Of a stretch of 64,000 bases of DNA, positions 50,891 through 60,519 are shown in pieces. The notes beneath the pieces are model-generated. The model ran no database searches. It saw nothing but the letters and a program-made list of their open reading frames with translations, and was not told the origin of the DNA. The stretch is from Prosthecobacter gellanilyticus. Its GTDB lineage: Bacteria; Verrucomicrobiota; Verrucomicrobiia; Verrucomicrobiales; Verrucomicrobiaceae. Position 1 is the stretch's first letter. Each line of letters opens with the position of its first letter. The stretch spans positions 59,619-123,618 of the forward strand of contig NZ_BKAG01000020.1 of NCBI RefSeq assembly GCF_007992435.1. Reading direction: 5' to 3'. Position numbers and translations under genes: made by a program.

Positions 50891-51994
50891 TTAGCCGTTG
50901 AGGATGTCGAGCGATGCATTCTCGCGAAGACCACGGAGGGCTGTTTGAATGCGGGCGTGAGTCATGGCTTTCAGGCTCTGGCCGGAGGAGCCGCTGCTGA
51001 TGAGGAAGAAGCCATCGTCACGATCAAAGTAGCCTGCACCCACGCGGATCACGGCTTTGACGATCATGTTCCGCAGGAGGTGCAGCCAGAAGCGGCGGAG
51101 ATGCTCGGTGGGCAGAGCGCGGATGCCTTGATAGCCCTCAAAGGCTCGCTGAAGAAACGCTGCATCATGAAAGCAAGCGAGTAGGGAGAGGTCGTCCATG
51201 GAATCGCCGCTGATGCTGTCATCGAAGTCGATGAAGGCGCTGATTTGATGCTGAGTGCCGAGAATGTTCCAGAGGGCGAGGTCTTTGTGGACGAGACAGC
51301 CGGGAGCGAGCTCAAGAAGAGATCGATGCGCTTCGATCTCGGTGGTGATCTCGTCTCTTTGAGTGGCGGTGAGAAAGCCTCGTGAAACCAGGAATGAGAG
51401 ATGGTCTTCGAGGCGAAGGTAGAAGTAGTCCGAGTAGGTCGGGTGAGGACTGCGGAGTGTTTTGCGGTCTGCGTTACTCGTTTGGACTTCGGACCACTCG
51501 AAGATGCCAAAGCCTTGGAAGTGGATGTTTTGCCATTGGGCGACGGCCTGGCCGATGGCGTGTGCAATGCTTGGTGCATCCAACGTGCCTTGTTTGAACC
51601 AGTGATTGAGGTCAGGCGCTGCGATGCGTTCCAGGGCCTGCCAGGCAAAGGGCACGCGACGACGTGAGGCATCACAGCCATGCACTTTTGGCGTGGAGAC
51701 TCCGGCGGCGCGTACTTGATCCATCAAGGCGGACTCGATGGCGATATGCGCATCTTTTTCGGGACCGTTCTCGACACGGATGAAGAGGCTCTTGCCATCC
51801 ACCTCGGCATTCCAGGTGAGGTGGTTACCTTGACCTGCGCCTGCGCTCAAGCGGATGTCCTGAGTATTGAAGAAGCCTCGCAATGCCACAGCGAGCTGCT
51901 GCTCGATCTCGGCATCAGGCTGAGTGCGTGTTTGGGTGCCGTGAAAGGCCGCAGGACGATCGCACTTCCAGTAATAGATATCGCGGCGGCTCAT
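50891..51994 (-). CDS. APH-fold phosphotransferase (sugar or aminoglycoside kinase family)
   Basis: The ATG at 51994 overlaps the transporter stop (ATGA) and gives 367 residues. The kinase features are a nucleotide-binding N-lobe (LSAGAGQGNHLTWNAEVDGK, LFIRVENG), the catalytic CLVHKDLALWNILG (H-x-D-x-x-x-x-N) and the metal site AFIDFDDSISGD. The family phosphorylates aminoglycosides, choline, homoserine or sugars. In this operon a sugar kinase feeding the adjacent aldolase route is more likely than resistance, but the substrate is not shown. Confidence 0.85.
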   Translation of the reverse strand: MSRRDIYYWKCDRPAAFHGTQTRTQPDAEIEQQLAVALRGFFNTQDIRLSAGAGQGNHLTWNAEVDGKSLFIRVENGPEKDAHIAIESALMDQVRAAGVSTPKVHGCDASRRRVPFAWQALERIAAPDLNHWFKQGTLDAPSIAHAIGQAVAQWQNIHFQGFGIFEWSEVQTSNADRKTLRSPHPTYSDYFYLRLEDHLSFLVSRGFLTATQRDEITTEIEAHRSLLELAPGCLVHKDLALWNILGTQHQISAFIDFDDSISGDSMDDLSLLACFHDAAFLQRAFEGYQGIRALPTEHLRRFWLHLLRNMIVKAVIRVGAGYFDRDDGFFLISSGSSGQSLKAMTHARIQTALRGLRENASLDILNG

Positions 51995-52941
51995 GCTTCC
52001 TTGGTGTCGCCGGTTTCCTTCACGGGGTGCATGCGCCACCAGCTGGCGATGCTGCTGCCAACCAAGGTTTGGATGAAGGCGCTAAAGACGGCGGGCACGG
52101 CGGCAAGGGGCATGGAGGAGATGTTTGCCTGTGCAAGGGCTGCGGCAAGACCGCCGTTCTGCATGCCCACCTCAATCGACAAGGTGCGGGCGATATTCAG
52201 CGGATAGCCGAGGAGGCGGGCGGCTCCGAAACCCAGACCAAAGCCAAGGACATGCAGCAGCGTGGCGGCGACGGCCAGCAAGCCTGCATTATTCTTCACG
52301 GCCTCGGCGTCCTTCGCCACGATGCTGCCGGTCACAAAGAGGAAGGTGATGACCGCCAGCACCTGGCCCCAGGGTATGACGCGAGCCACGACCTTCGGTG
52401 CGAGGTAGTTGATCAGCAAACCGAGGAGCACAGGAACGAGCACAATCTTCAACGTGGAGATAGACATGGCGACGGCACTGACTGGGACGTAATGCCCAGC
52501 GAGCTGCTGGCACCAGAGCGGTGTCATGACAAAGGCGAGCAGCGTGGAGATCATCGTCAGGCAGACTGAGAGCGCGAGATTGCCACGTGCGAGATAGGTC
52601 ATGAGGTTTGACGCGGTGCCGCAGGGGCAACTGGCCACGAGGATGAGGCCGACGGCAAACTGCGGATCAAGCTTCAGCCAGCGTGCGACCAGCCATCCGG
52701 ACAGCGGCATAATGGTGTAGTGCAACACAAAGCCGACGGCTACTGAGCCGGGCATGCGTTGGAGGCTCTTAAAGTCCTTCACCGAAAGGGTCAGCCCCAT
52801 GTTCAGCATCACAAAGCCGAGAGCGATGACGACATAGGGATTAAACCAGATGAGAGCCTCGGGCTTGATAAGCGCCAGAATGGAGATGCCAATGGTCCAG
52901 ACGGGATAGAGGTTGGTGAACCAACTGATGATGCGTTGCAT
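51991..52941 (-). CDS. Sodium-dependent transporter of the bile acid:Na+ symporter (BASS) family
   Basis: This 316-residue protein has about ten membrane segments. Family hallmarks include GFVMLNMGLTLSVKDFKSL near the N-terminus, VGLILVASCPCGTASNLMTY in the core (C-P-x-G-x-x-S-N type) and a late GMQNGGLAAALAQANI. Members carry bile acids, keto acids or other organic anions with sodium. In this locus an organic acid released or made by the neighbouring enzymes is a plausible substrate. Confidence 0.93.
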   Translation of the reverse strand: MQRIISWFTNLYPVWTIGISILALIKPEALIWFNPYVVIALGFVMLNMGLTLSVKDFKSLQRMPGSVAVGFVLHYTIMPLSGWLVARWLKLDPQFAVGLILVASCPCGTASNLMTYLARGNLALSVCLTMISTLLAFVMTPLWCQQLAGHYVPVSAVAMSISTLKIVLVPVLLGLLINYLAPKVVARVIPWGQVLAVITFLFVTGSIVAKDAEAVKNNAGLLAVAATLLHVLGFGLGFGAARLLGYPLNIARTLSIEVGMQNGGLAAALAQANISSMPLAAVPAVFSAFIQTLVGSSIASWWRMHPVKETGDTKEA

Positions 52942-52961
52942 GGAGATAGGAAGAGACAGAA

Positions 52962-53735
52962 TTACTTCTTCGTGGAGGCGGCTGGAGACACGGCTTCAAA
53001 ACTGCCGCCCGGACCGGCGACGCGGTACTCATCGAAGAAGACAATGTTCTGCGGTGTCTTGTCATCGACGCTGTGGTACTGGCCAAACTTCGCATAGGGG
53101 CCGAGTTCCTCAGGATACTGCGTGATGATGTTGCGCTCGTTCACGAGCTCGACGCCATCCTTCCAGATGGTCCAGAAGCCATCTGCTTTGGCTGACCAGC
53201 GTGCATGCACGACCCAGTCCGTCCACTTGCCTTTGACCAGAGGCAGTCTGGCGAGTGTGCGGCGCTTCTCTGTGGCGTTGCCATTGATCAGCCATTCGTT
53301 GCCCTGCACGCGAATGGAGAGCACGGGACTCGGACCACCTTGCTGCGTGTGCCATTGGAAGAGCACGGCGTTGGACTTGACCGGCGCGGTGAACTCTTCT
53401 GGAACGAAGATGCTCAGACCATACCAGTAGTCCTTCTCCATCTCGATCTTGGTCGTCTTTTTGCCGTCCGAGAACTCGGCGCGCTGGCCACTGTTCACTT
53501 CAGGATCGCTGGCCCGCAGCAAGGTCTTCGCAGCATATTTGCCAGCGCGGACGGGCGAGGTGACGATGCTTAAAGAATCGTCCTGCGCTTTTTGCAGTCC
53601 AAGTTGAGGAAGTTCGCCGGCTTCAAAGTCGATGACTTTCAGCAAGGGGGCCTCATCCGCCGCCGCAGAAATGACTGCGAAACATAATGTTAGGCCAGTC
53701 GAGCGTAAAAGATAGGAGAGTGTGGAGAGATTCAT
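52962..53735 (-). CDS. Secreted polysaccharide lyase-like protein (heparin lyase I fold)
   Basis: This is a 257-residue protein with an N-terminal signal (to about residue 26). The rest is a jelly-roll pattern: SGQRAEFSDGKKTTKIEMEK, YWYGLSIFVPEEF, AVLFQWHTQQGGPSPVLSIR, KGKWTDWVVHARWS and ADGFWTIWKDGVELVNERN. This resembles PF14099-type polysaccharide lyases, which cleave uronic-acid-containing glycans. It overlaps the LamG gene by 4 bp. Confidence 0.85.
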   Translation of the reverse strand: MNLSTLSYLLRSTGLTLCFAVISAAADEAPLLKVIDFEAGELPQLGLQKAQDDSLSIVTSPVRAGKYAAKTLLRASDPEVNSGQRAEFSDGKKTTKIEMEKDYWYGLSIFVPEEFTAPVKSNAVLFQWHTQQGGPSPVLSIRVQGNEWLINGNATEKRRTLARLPLVKGKWTDWVVHARWSAKADGFWTIWKDGVELVNERNIITQYPEELGPYAKFGQYHSVDDKTPQNIVFFDEYRVAGPGGSFEAVSPAASTKK

Positions 53736-54655
53736 GGGGCGGGAGCCTTTTTCGGGGTGACCTTGGGTTCTTGTGCTTTGGCGGCCTTGGCGGTCGGTGG
53801 TGGCAGGGGAACACTTTGAGCGAGCGCGAGCATCTCGGCTTCATTCAGAGCTCTCTTATAAACCGCGAGGCCACCGATGACTCCGCCGAAGAAGTTTCCC
53901 CAGGTGCCGCTGCGATGCACGGCGCCGACGGTGAAGGGCGAACCTTCCGCGCCGCCATCGAAGAGGCCTTCGGTGTAGGGGAAGGGGTTGTATTGCTCCA
54001 GGGAGTCGAGCTTGCCGTCCAGGTAGACGCGGGATTCGCGACCATCATAGGTCATGGCGAGGCAGTGCCATTCGCCCAAGGGGATCTCGGTGGCGCTGCT
54101 GGAGTAGGTGATGCAGACCTTCTGGCCTGGTGTGCCGCCACCGACACTGGACACGTGACCATGAATGCGGTTTGCCAAAGGATAACGCTTCATCTCGTCT
54201 GCACGCGTGCCGGTTGGCGCATTGAGGAAGAGGCAGTACTGGCGCTTGCCACGAGTTTCATCCCACACGCCAGCGATAGCCTGCCAGAAGGATTTTTCGA
54301 CGCGCTTCACCCAGGCGACGACACTGACCTTGGCCTCCTTGCCATGAATGTTCAGATCACGAAGATCGGGACGGTCGATCATGAACCATTGGCCGGGTTT
54401 GATGCGAGCGGCATAGGGACCGAAGACTCCGCCGGCATCACTGCGCTTGATGGGCCCTTTCATCTCCTTCAGCGCGTAAGGTTGGGCACCATGAGAGAGG
54501 CGTGGTTGACCTGCCTCTTCATTGAAATCCCAGAAGGCGACAAGGCCCTCGGCGTGCTTGGTCAGGGATGCGGGAAGGTCACGTGCAGTGGCTGAGATGG
54601 CTGTGAGCAGAGTTACAGCCAAGGAGAGATAGATCGGATGAAGACGGGAGATCAT
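53732..54655 (-). CDS. Secreted LamG/concanavalin-like domain protein
   Basis: The ATG at 54655 gives 307 residues with a signal peptide (ISRLHPIYLSLAVTLLTAIS then ATA). One LamG-type domain follows: GLVAFWDFNEEAGQPRLSHG, KVSVVAWVKR, LGEWHCLAMTYDGRESRVYL, DGKLDS and GGLAVYKRALNEAEMLALAQ. The tail is Lys/Pro/Ala-rich. The longer frame would overlap the previous gene. It probably binds carbohydrate in the periplasm or outside the cell. Confidence 0.85.
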   Translation of the reverse strand: MISRLHPIYLSLAVTLLTAISATARDLPASLTKHAEGLVAFWDFNEEAGQPRLSHGAQPYALKEMKGPIKRSDAGGVFGPYAARIKPGQWFMIDRPDLRDLNIHGKEAKVSVVAWVKRVEKSFWQAIAGVWDETRGKRQYCLFLNAPTGTRADEMKRYPLANRIHGHVSSVGGGTPGQKVCITYSSSATEIPLGEWHCLAMTYDGRESRVYLDGKLDSLEQYNPFPYTEGLFDGGAEGSPFTVGAVHRSGTWGNFFGGVIGGLAVYKRALNEAEMLALAQSVPLPPPTAKAAKAQEPKVTPKKAPAP

Positions 54656-54669
54656 GCGTGACGTGAGTG

Positions 54670-56157
54670 TCAGGGGTGTTTGGCGGAAGCGCACGACAAA
54701 CTGTAGAGGCTGGCTTGGCGAAGCTCGATGAGAACGCGGACGGGGCGGTCGGTGGGAAGCGGGCTGTTAGATTTCCACTGAGGCGACCAGCGGACGGAGT
54801 CGGCTTTGAGCGGAGTGCAGTCTTCAAGGGCATGGCCTGCGATAGGACTGCCATCGGCTTCCAGGAGAGCCACGCGGACTTCACCCGCTGCAGCATTCGC
54901 ATTCACGATGAGGTTCGGCTTGGAGAGTGTGAGGGGCTTGGTTTCGATGCGTGCGATTTCGTTACCCGCATCGAGTGATACGAATCCATGTTTCCGCCAT
55001 TCTGCACGGCCGATGGCGATGCGCTTCGGCGGAATGGGTGCGCCGTGAGAGGTGGTCATGCCGGTGTAGTAGATCCAGGTTTCATCTCCCACATGCACGG
55101 CGGTGTTTGAGACGCCGAAGATGGAGCCTGCATCAAAACTGCCTTCAGTACCGCGTGCGATGATGGGCTCGCGCTTCTCAGTGCGCTGCCATTTTTTTCC
55201 ATCGGCGCTGGTGATGAGTTGGACGTCCAGCGTGCCATCGGTGGGGCTTTGACCGTGGCCGAGTTCGGCAGGATTGCGGTCAGTGACGGTGACACGGAAG
55301 ATGGTGGGGAAGCCGAGCAGGCCTGCTGCATGGGGAATGACCGCCATGTTGTTCACCTCCGTGCGCTGGCCGGGCGCGGTGGCCCAGGCATCATCCTGCT
55401 CATCCGGGGCGAAGACCAGCTCGGGCTTGCTCCAGGCGATGAAGTCTCGGCTGCGTGAGAGTGAAACGGTGCGGCGTGGGTAGCCGCGCAGCTTCGCGGG
55501 CATGCGCACGAACGCCAGATACTCACCTGTGAGCGGATCTTTGGTTAGGGTGATATTGTCGGAAGACTTGATGATGGGCTGCTTCGGGCCTGTCCAGTGC
55601 AGGCCATCCGGCGAGGTGGCGCTGTAGTAGGCACCGGTGATGGAGCCGAGCATTTTGTAACGACGTGCAGTGTCTGGATCCGCAGGATCAAACAGCACGC
55701 TGGGGCTGTGGAAGTCGTAGATGATGTTGTTATCCTTCGAGCGCTGAAACTCGAACTGACCAAGGTTCGGACGATCCCAGGCGATGCCGTCTTTCGAGGT
55801 CGCATAGAGCACGAAGTTGCCTTTGCCGGTGCGCAGGCCTTCGACCTTCGGCTTCTTTCCATCAGGTAGGTTCGGATGCCCCGCATACCACATGCTGAGG
55901 AGGCCTGTGGCTTCATCCTGATAGACGGAGCCGGTCAGATACACGCGGCTGCCTTCTTGCGGGAGAGTTCCTTCCAGCACGGCAGCGGGGCGCGTGCGGG
56001 CTGGATGCACGGTTCGCTTCACGCCGGAACTGGAAGCCACGCCGCTGTCATCTGCGAAGAGGAGTGGGAGATCACGGAGCGGGATGGGGGCCGAACTTTC
56101 AGCAGCGCCAAGGGCAACTGTGATAAGGACGGAAAGGCTGGAGAGGAGGAAGCGCAT
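54670..56157 (-). CDS. Secreted GH32/GH43-like five-blade propeller protein
   Basis: The ATG at 56157 starts a signal peptide (MRFLLSSLSVLITVALGAA) and gives 495 residues. The body has repeated propeller motifs: GLLSMWYAGHPNLPDG, FVLYATSKDGIAWDRPNLGQ, YYSATSPDGLHWTGPKQPII, VSLSRSRDFIAWSKPELVF and ETWIYYTGMTTSHG, ending in a beta-sandwich. It is related to the C-terminal third of the 1423-residue protein upstream. A glycoside hydrolase of unknown specificity is likely. Confidence 0.8.
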   Translation of the reverse strand: MRFLLSSLSVLITVALGAAESSAPIPLRDLPLLFADDSGVASSSGVKRTVHPARTRPAAVLEGTLPQEGSRVYLTGSVYQDEATGLLSMWYAGHPNLPDGKKPKVEGLRTGKGNFVLYATSKDGIAWDRPNLGQFEFQRSKDNNIIYDFHSPSVLFDPADPDTARRYKMLGSITGAYYSATSPDGLHWTGPKQPIIKSSDNITLTKDPLTGEYLAFVRMPAKLRGYPRRTVSLSRSRDFIAWSKPELVFAPDEQDDAWATAPGQRTEVNNMAVIPHAAGLLGFPTIFRVTVTDRNPAELGHGQSPTDGTLDVQLITSADGKKWQRTEKREPIIARGTEGSFDAGSIFGVSNTAVHVGDETWIYYTGMTTSHGAPIPPKRIAIGRAEWRKHGFVSLDAGNEIARIETKPLTLSKPNLIVNANAAAGEVRVALLEADGSPIAGHALEDCTPLKADSVRWSPQWKSNSPLPTDRPVRVLIELRQASLYSLSCASAKHP

Positions 56158-56177
56158 GCGAAAGCAAAGATCGCTGA

Positions 56178-59100
56178 TCAAGGTGCGGCTTTATCCATGA
56201 CTCCTGAGAACGCAGGGCCGCCTGCGCCGACGTAGCCATTGCTGGCGCCTTTCTCATCGGAGGAGACCCAGAAGGAATAGAGGGAGCCGTTGGTCAGAGT
56301 GAAGGTGAACTTGACGGGCTTGCCGGAGAGCTTGGAGAGATCTGGGATCTCATTCCATTCGATGCGCTGCTTGGTGGAGTCGCCGGAGAAGGGCTTGGAG
56401 GTGGCGAGCGCTTTGTTCTTGTCGTCGGAGACTGTGATGCTGATGTCGCCGGTGGAGTTGACAAAGAGGTGCTTGCCTTTGAATTTCACGGGACGCGTGG
56501 TGAGGCTGCCGGTGCCGTCCATGGAGGCGAAGCCATCGCGACGCAGGGTGGCGAGGCCGATGCTGCCGCCGGTGTACATGCCGCGATGTCCGCTCGGAGC
56601 AATGCCGCTGGTGCCCATGTAGGGGAAGACGAGCTGGTCATCGAGCACGACAAAGACTCCTGCGGCTCCGTGCAGGTAGGCGCGATCCCAGGAACCCTCC
56701 GTGCGCGAACCAACGATGAAACCACGGCGGTCCGGGCGATCCCAATGGAAGCCATCGCGGCTGAAGCCGAGCTCGAGGTCGAGCAGCTTCGGGAACTTGC
56801 CTTTCTCACAGATCTCATTCTTCGGTCCGCGATGGATGTAGTGCATGCCGACCATGAGGCTTTCATAGGCCACGGCATTCAGACTATAGAGCTGCGGCTG
56901 CTCGCCAGCACCGGGATAGCGATCCTTGGGTTCGGGTTCATCGAGCTTGTCAGAGCTGGTCCAGAACACACCTTTGCCCCAGTCGGCGCCTTTGAGGAAG
57001 TCGTCACTCTCATAGTAGTAGCGGCTGCGGCCGCGTGAGGTGCCGCGCTTGATGCTGAAGACCCATTTTTCGCGGAAGGGATTGTAGAAGAATGAGCAGT
57101 AGTCATCTGCAGCGATGCTGGTGGTCACGGCATCTGAAAAGGTCTTGCCATCCGAGACATGCAGCGAGTGCATGAAGCCTTTGGGGCGCTGCTCTTTCGG
57201 CACGTGCAGCCAGCAGGTGAGATACTTGATGCGCTCGGCGGGGTTTTGCGCGTTGAGGTCAAGCCACACGCAGTTGTCTGAACCACCGGTGGTGAGCTTC
57301 GGTCCAGTCCAGCGCAGGCCTTCTGGCAGCAACTGGCCGTGGCGTGTCCAGGTCTTCATGTCCGGGCTGGTGGCGAGTGAAAGCGGGCCGCGCCAGCCAG
57401 CGACGTAGAACATCTTGAAGAGCTTCTCGGCTGGATCATAAAAGACGCCGCCCTGACCAGTGAAGGTGGTCGCTTCCTCGCCTTTTTCACCTTCGGTAGC
57501 AGGGCCAAGCTCGCGCTCGGTCTCGGCTTTGAAGACGGGATTACCTTCAAACTTCTTCGCCTGATGGAAGGTGCGCTTCAGTGTGGTCTTGTGAATGAGG
57601 AAGTCATCCACGAAGAGCTGGCGGCCGACATCGATGGGGATGGTTTTCAGCGGGCGCTTAAGGTAGGGGACCTCCATCGGCTCGCCGGAGTTTGGATCGC
57701 GGAATTTGGGCGGCCAGACGTCTGGCAGCTCGATGCCGTTGTAGAGTTTTTCGGGCTTTGGTCCGGTGGCCTTGTTGACAAGCATAGCCAGCTTTGCGTC
57801 TTTGGAGACGAGCTTGGCTGCGAGGATGTCTTCCTCGCGGAACTTGGCCATGAGGATCTCGGCATCGGTGTGGCGGTTCCAGTCATAGAGGATGTGGATG
57901 AGTCCATCGGGGGACTCGAAGCCATCGGGATAAGAGACGGAGTTGCGCTCATCGAGCATGAGGCCGCCTTTCCAGGTCTGGCCTTCGTCTTCAGAGAGCC
58001 AGGCAGACATGTGAGTGCGCTTTGGCAGGCGCTCGGCAGGCGAACCATTTTTGACGAGCAGGATGCGGCCTGATTTGAGTCGACGGAGGAAGAAGCGTGA
58101 ACTGACGTTTTGCACCGTGGCTGCGAGCTGGGGAGCACTCCAGGTGGCGCCGCCGTCGGTGGAGAAGCTTTCATGCGGCTGGCCGCTGGTACGAGCAAGC
58201 ATCCACAAGTGTGGTCCAGTCGTCCCGACTGGGGTTCCCGATGCAGCAGGCGGGACGCCTGCACCACTCTGCAACTCTACCATCATGTGCTCATCAAACT
58301 GCCAGTCCGGGAACTGCAGGCTGCCGCGTTCGCTCCAGGTGTGACCTTGATTGGTGGAGGCAAAGACGCGTGCGGTCTTCTTCTGCCAGTCTGACACGGG
58401 CAGGAGCCAGTGACCATTCTTCAGCACGGTGGGTTTGTTGAGCGTGCAGCCTTCGGCGAACTGCACGGGATTTGTCCAGGTAGGCTCGGCAGCATCGGGA
58501 TCACTGCAGACCATGGACCAGTTGGTGATGCGTCCCTCTGAATTACCGAGCTGCTGGTCAAAGAACAGCCAGAGACGGCCTTTCGGATCGGTCCAGAGGT
58601 TGCCGACGAGAGCACCACTGATTTTTTGCGAGATGTCGGTGCGTGCGCCGACGACGAGGCGTGGCTTGGACCAGGTGGAGCCGTCGTCATCGCTGGTGGC
58701 TAACAAAAAGTATCCATCCTTTTTGTCGCCCGTGCCGGTCCAGCAGCCCCAGATGCGGCCTTTGGGCGTGCGATCCATGCCGATGATCATGCCGCCGGGG
58801 CGGGCATCATCTTGAACCTCAGCGCCGGGATTGGTGATGACGACGGGGGCGTTTGGATTTTCCTGGTGAAGAGCAACACCATCTTTGAGGATGAGCAGCA
58901 CCATCTTCTTAAACTTCAGGCGCTCGCCGACCTTCACGGTTTTGCGGTAGAGGCTGACGCGGTTGACATCGCGAGGGAAGAGCTGGGTCTCGGGCACGTC
59001 TACTTTCGTGAAGCCGGCTTTTTGAAGGGCGTCCTCTTGGCTAGCCGCGCCGGGGCGGATGGTGGGAGTGAGAGCGTAGAGTGTGCCGGGCTTGGTGACC

Positions 59101-60449
59101 TCGACATCGAGCTGCTCGATGCTGGTTTGCAGGAATGGAAGACCGCTGACCTCGGCGGGCATTTCATCGATGACATACTCGCGGTCGGCGAAGAGCTTTT
59201 CGCCCTTCTTCATGACGGCGGTGCTGGGCGCAGGGGGCGGCGGCCAGTCGATGCGCTTCTTGTCAGCGAGGGATTCGAACTGGCCCACGTCCTCGAGCTT
59301 GCCGAACATGATGCGGTCCTTTAGCGGACCCTGGGTGACGCTGAGCCAGATCGCGCCCTGGTGCTCATGGAACGTGGGATACTGGAAGGAATGCGGGGTC
59401 TCGAAACGGTATTTGCGCTCCCAGGTTTTGCCATCTCGGGAGATATCAATATTAAAGATGGTTCGGCGGTCGCCGTTGATCAGTTCGGCATCCTGCCAGC
59501 CGAGGTAATAGATATCACCGAACTTGTCGAAGGTAGGTTTGGAGTTTGAGCCGTTAACAAACGGCATTTCCTTGCCGGTGGTCCAGGTTTTGCCATCGGC
59601 GCTGGTGGTGAAGTGGTAGTTGCCCTTGTCATTGCGGCAGATGGCCATCCAGGTGCCGTCTGGAAGCTTGTTGACGGCGGACTCGCTGAGCTGCTGGGAC
59701 TGCGGCTCATTGTAGTGACCGATCACTTCGAAGGTGACGAGATCGTCGTGAAGCAAGGCGAGCGCATTTTGCCCGACGGGAAAGTTGTTGAGCGCGACGT
59801 AGGTTTTGCCGTCGAATTGCTTGAACGAATCGAAGATGAAAAGCCCCGCGTCTCTCGCCGGGCGACGGAAGCCCTGGGCTGCTGCATCCGCGTGAAAATA
59901 CTGCGGCTGCATGTCGAAGGTGCCGGCGGCTGTTTGAAGCTTCGCACGAAAGATGCGGTTCTCGAACGCCGCGCTTTTCAGATCGAAGTCGATATACCAC
60001 ATCTGCGCCTGCCTCTTTCCGGGGTCCTGGCTGGTGAAATAGCAACGGAGCGTCTTCGCATCCTTCTGCAGGATTCGAGGCACGAAGCACTGCCCGAACG
60101 GCAGGGTTTCATTTTCAAAAGCCTGCTCGCTGCGTGCGAAGTCGATGACCTTCTCTACCTCCAGCGTCTTTAGATTCACGATGGACATGGTGACGTAGAT
60201 GAAAGGCCAGGCGGAGCTTTCTCCCGCGCGCTGATCGTTCGCTTCGGTCACGAGATAGGCACGGTCGCCAACACAGATAAATTCCGCGTCATGCGTCCCT
60301 TTGACTCGCGGGGCGGAGGTGTTGATGAGGCGCTGCATGACGACATCACCGGCCAGGGCTGGATTCCAGCCGGAAGGGATGAGGCTCTGGGCGAACACCT
60401 GGGTGCCGAGAAGCGCGAAGAGGGCCAGGGAAAGAAAACGAAGGGGCAT
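56178..60449 (-). CDS. 1423-residue secreted triple fusion: BNR propeller, sialidase-like, GH32/43-like
   Basis: A signal peptide covers residues 1-20 (MPLRFLSLALFALLGTQVFA). Residues about 25-430 form one propeller (TTSADGKTWTTGKEM, DISRDGKTWERKYRF). Residues about 545-890 are a sialidase-like propeller (IIGMDRTPKGRIWGCWTG, STNQGHTWSERG, STDGGATWSAP). Residues about 940-1420 are a GH32/43-like propeller plus beta-sandwich (DVGRQLFVDDFLIHKTTLKR, LSLATSPDMKTWTRHG). Separate genes downstream encode the second and third types singly, so this is a domain fusion. About 20 residues near 728-747 are encoded by an inserted REPIN-like repeat. It heads the operon, divergent from the lacI gene. Confidence 0.88.
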   Translation of the reverse strand: MPLRFLSLALFALLGTQVFAQSLIPSGWNPALAGDVVMQRLINTSAPRVKGTHDAEFICVGDRAYLVTEANDQRAGESSAWPFIYVTMSIVNLKTLEVEKVIDFARSEQAFENETLPFGQCFVPRILQKDAKTLRCYFTSQDPGKRQAQMWYIDFDLKSAAFENRIFRAKLQTAAGTFDMQPQYFHADAAAQGFRRPARDAGLFIFDSFKQFDGKTYVALNNFPVGQNALALLHDDLVTFEVIGHYNEPQSQQLSESAVNKLPDGTWMAICRNDKGNYHFTTSADGKTWTTGKEMPFVNGSNSKPTFDKFGDIYYLGWQDAELINGDRRTIFNIDISRDGKTWERKYRFETPHSFQYPTFHEHQGAIWLSVTQGPLKDRIMFGKLEDVGQFESLADKKRIDWPPPPAPSTAVMKKGEKLFADREYVIDEMPAEVSGLPFLQTSIEQLDVEVTKPGTLYALTPTIRPGAASQEDALQKAGFTKVDVPETQLFPRDVNRVSLYRKTVKVGERLKFKKMVLLILKDGVALHQENPNAPVVITNPGAEVQDDARPGGMIIGMDRTPKGRIWGCWTGTGDKKDGYFLLATSDDDGSTWSKPRLVVGARTDISQKISGALVGNLWTDPKGRLWLFFDQQLGNSEGRITNWSMVCSDPDAAEPTWTNPVQFAEGCTLNKPTVLKNGHWLLPVSDWQKKTARVFASTNQGHTWSERGSLQFPDWQFDEHMMVELQSGAGVPPAASGTPVGTTGPHLWMLARTSGQPHESFSTDGGATWSAPQLAATVQNVSSRFFLRRLKSGRILLVKNGSPAERLPKRTHMSAWLSEDEGQTWKGGLMLDERNSVSYPDGFESPDGLIHILYDWNRHTDAEILMAKFREEDILAAKLVSKDAKLAMLVNKATGPKPEKLYNGIELPDVWPPKFRDPNSGEPMEVPYLKRPLKTIPIDVGRQLFVDDFLIHKTTLKRTFHQAKKFEGNPVFKAETERELGPATEGEKGEEATTFTGQGGVFYDPAEKLFKMFYVAGWRGPLSLATSPDMKTWTRHGQLLPEGLRWTGPKLTTGGSDNCVWLDLNAQNPAERIKYLTCWLHVPKEQRPKGFMHSLHVSDGKTFSDAVTTSIAADDYCSFFYNPFREKWVFSIKRGTSRGRSRYYYESDDFLKGADWGKGVFWTSSDKLDEPEPKDRYPGAGEQPQLYSLNAVAYESLMVGMHYIHRGPKNEICEKGKFPKLLDLELGFSRDGFHWDRPDRRGFIVGSRTEGSWDRAYLHGAAGVFVVLDDQLVFPYMGTSGIAPSGHRGMYTGGSIGLATLRRDGFASMDGTGSLTTRPVKFKGKHLFVNSTGDISITVSDDKNKALATSKPFSGDSTKQRIEWNEIPDLSKLSGKPVKFTFTLTNGSLYSFWVSSDEKGASNGYVGAGGPAFSGVMDKAAP
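58211..58267. repeat. REPIN-like inverted repeat inserted inside a coding sequence
   Basis: Two 20-base arms (58211-58230 and 58248-58267) are inverted copies matching at 17 of 20 bases. Each arm contains its own small hairpin: AGTCG-TCC-CGACT and AGGCG-GGA-CGCCT. The 57-bp element keeps the host frame open and encodes AGVPPAASGTPVGTTGP on the minus strand. The paralogous domain at 47651-50005 lacks these residues: the flanks HM(M/I)VE and LWMLART are shared, with KDGS in between. Confidence 0.85.
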
Positions 60450-60503
60450 GTGGCAGAAAACGTGCTCGGGGAGAGCATTTCATGGCTGGACATGTGTTGC
60501 GGA

Positions 60504-60518
60504 GTGTTATGTTAACAC
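60504..60518. promoter_or_regulatory. Candidate LacI-type operator at the lacI start
   Basis: GTGTTATGTTAACAC is a perfect palindrome with 6-bp arms (GTGTTA/TAACAC) around TGT. It ends one base before the lacI-type ATG at 60520 and lies 55 bp upstream of the divergent 1423-residue gene. A near-identical site is at 50073-50087. Position fits autoregulation plus control of the operon. Confidence 0.65.
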
Positions 60519-60519
60519 C

